From NCBI GenBank assembly GCA_945859605.1, contig OX243825.1, positions 31,124,726 through 31,188,725 on the forward strand: DNA of 64,000 bases, written 5' to 3'. The position numbers and the translations under genes are program-made. Under the pieces are notes generated by a model that saw nothing but the letters and a program-made list of their open reading frames with translations, did no database searches and was not told the origin of the DNA. This DNA comes from Lumbricus rubellus. Taxonomy: Eukaryota > Annelida > Clitellata > Crassiclitellata > Lumbricidae. Positions 62,991 through 64,000 of the stretch are shown one piece after another; positions within the stretch are counted from its first letter, which is position 1, and every line of letters begins with the position of its first letter.

Positions 62991-63298
62991 CAGTCTACCA
63001 ATGCACAAGATGATTCTTGTCAATCAAAATTTCCATTTCATCAAAAAATATTTTCATAAATACAGCCTTTATCTAAGCAATGATCTTTTAAATTAATGTC
63101 TCATGAATTTTTAAATTGACTATTATTATTCAGCAGTGCGAACTACGGTTTTCGAAATCAGTTAAGATACATATGCCTTTTCTACTACTCGAATTGACCA
63201 TTGTTTCTGCATTCTTCTTGGCTTCCTCATGATTAGATTGGGTTATGCGCTTGGCTGCTCGGCTCATTGGGTGAATTCCTAAATTTTACTCTATCTCT

Positions 63299-63480
63299 GA
63301 CGGTTCCACGACAAGTACAGACCACTTCCAGACAACTGGTACATGACAACTTGTACACAACAACTAGACCACAACATCTTGTCTACAGACAACTTGTACA
63401 CAACAGAAATGTTAGCTGATGAATATGATTCCTGCCAAATTAGAAGTTGGATTGATTAGGAATAATGATGCTGCAAAAAA
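63299..63480 (+). mobile_element. GGTTCCACGACAA terminus, head array and body
   Basis: GGTTCCACGACAAGTACAGA, then ACAACTGGTACATGACAAC, TTGTACACAACAACTAGACC, CTACAGACAACTTGTACACA and AAATTAGAAGTTGGATTGAT. Mirror order of 11079-11132 and 58315-58590. Confidence 0.65.
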
Positions 63481-63637
63481 CCCATAAGTAAATACGCTAA
63501 CATATATTTTTCCAAATGAATCCAATTTTTTATATGAGTTAAAATTAAACATAGGAAGGAATCTGATGTTATTACTTTTTGAATGCCACAGAGTATTGAT
63601 AATGGAATAAATAAAGCTATGGTATTTCTAATTGCAG

Positions 63638-64000
63638 ATGGATTGTGAAAAGCCATTCAAGTGCAAATCATGTGACAAAGCATATCTGCATAGGAAGTCT
63701 TTGGATTACCATATGATCACCCACACTGGTGAAATGCTGTATAAGTGCAATGCATGTGACAAAGCATTTGAACATAAGCCTTCTTTGGAATACCATTTGA
63801 GAACCCACACTGGTGAAAAGCCATTCAAGTGCAACTCATGTGACAAAGCATTTCAGCATAAGAAGTCTTTGGATTACCATATGATGACCCACACTGGTGA
63901 AAAGCCATATAAGTGCAACACATGTGACAGAGCATTTGTACAAAAGTCTTCTTTGAAATACCACTTGAGAACTCACTTTGGTGAAAAGTCATTCAAATGC
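63638..64000 (+). CDS. C2H2 zinc-finger gene, partial, runs off right edge
   Basis: Acceptor TATTTCTAATTGCAG|ATGG places ATG at the first base of the exon. The open frame MDCEKPFKCKSCDKAYLHRK continues to the window end without a stop. Fingers: CKSCDKAYLHRKSLDYHMITH, CNACDKAFEHKPSLEYHLRTH, CNSCDKAFQHKKSLDYHMMTH, CNTCDRAFVQKSSLKYHLRTH, then the start of a fifth. Linkers TGEMLYK, TGEKPFK, TGEKPYK, FGEKSFK. Closely related to the 56-kb gene. All zinc ligands seen so far are intact, so this is the best preserved member. C-terminal signature, if any, lies outside. Confidence 0.88.
   Translation, partial: MDCEKPFKCKSCDKAYLHRKSLDYHMITHTGEMLYKCNACDKAFEHKPSLEYHLRTHTGEKPFKCNSCDKAFQHKKSLDYHMMTHTGEKPYKCNTCDRAFVQKSSLKYHLRTHFGEKSFKC

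Noticed and set aside
1..64000. LTR retrotransposons or endogenous viral genes
   Set aside because: I looked for paired LTRs, protease/integrase motifs and viral proteins and saw none; all RT pieces are LINE type.

Overview
This window is nuclear DNA from an animal, most likely a marine invertebrate. The basis is intron-containing genes with GT..AG splice sites, C2H2 zinc-finger genes, a four-exon GAPR-1/CAP gene, tRNA-derived CORE-type SINEs, several LINE families and many DNA transposons with target-site duplications. The palindromic word TAGGCCTA is strikingly frequent. I associate that with some invertebrate deuterostome genomes, but this is recollection and not proof. Only a small part is host coding sequence; most of the window is mobile or tandemly repeated DNA.

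Layout. 1-9.7 kb: a LINE fragment at the left edge, a duplicated dispersed repeat, a probable first exon of a THAP-like gene with its promoter (minus strand, about 1.87-2.06 kb), a 1.45-kb TA-flanked inverted-repeat element, a dead Tc1/mariner copy, a 24-bp palindromic minisatellite and a long hairpin. 9.7-20 kb: a piggyBac-like element (TTAA ends), pieces of CR1-like LINEs, a 5'-truncated LINE with a nuclease-like C-terminal domain, C-rich and 64-bp minisatellites, and a hAT element with exact 8-bp duplications. 20-35 kb: a 1.1-kb GACT array, GTCT, ATT, ATC, CCA and ATGT arrays, a second TA-flanked element, a 1.55-kb hAT element, SINEs and LINE 3' ends. 35.2-40.0 kb: the CAP gene, plus strand, with four exons seen and the first exon missing. 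43.2-43.9 kb: a seven-finger zinc-finger gene. 48.4-50.4 kb (minus), 55.1-57.9 kb (plus) and 63.6 kb to the right edge (plus): three zinc-finger genes. The first two are divergent paralogues with their own C-terminal signature, and the 5' end of the 55-58 kb copy is broken.

The most unusual part is 50.8-63.5 kb, between and around the zinc-finger genes. Several foldback elements there share a 35-bp 'AGAAGCTGGATTGATGAAAA' tandem body but carry different short tandem 'head' arrays built on a TTGTC core: TTTTGTCCGG with runs of G, CCATTTTGTCCGTA, or GACCAGTTGTCGGTA. Related heads occur at 0.66, 11.1, 33.7, 58.5, 59.7 and 63.3 kb, once as a bare 49-bp insert inside a LINE reading frame. I consider this modular foldback family the best candidate for something undescribed. 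All similarities were judged by eye, with no database search.
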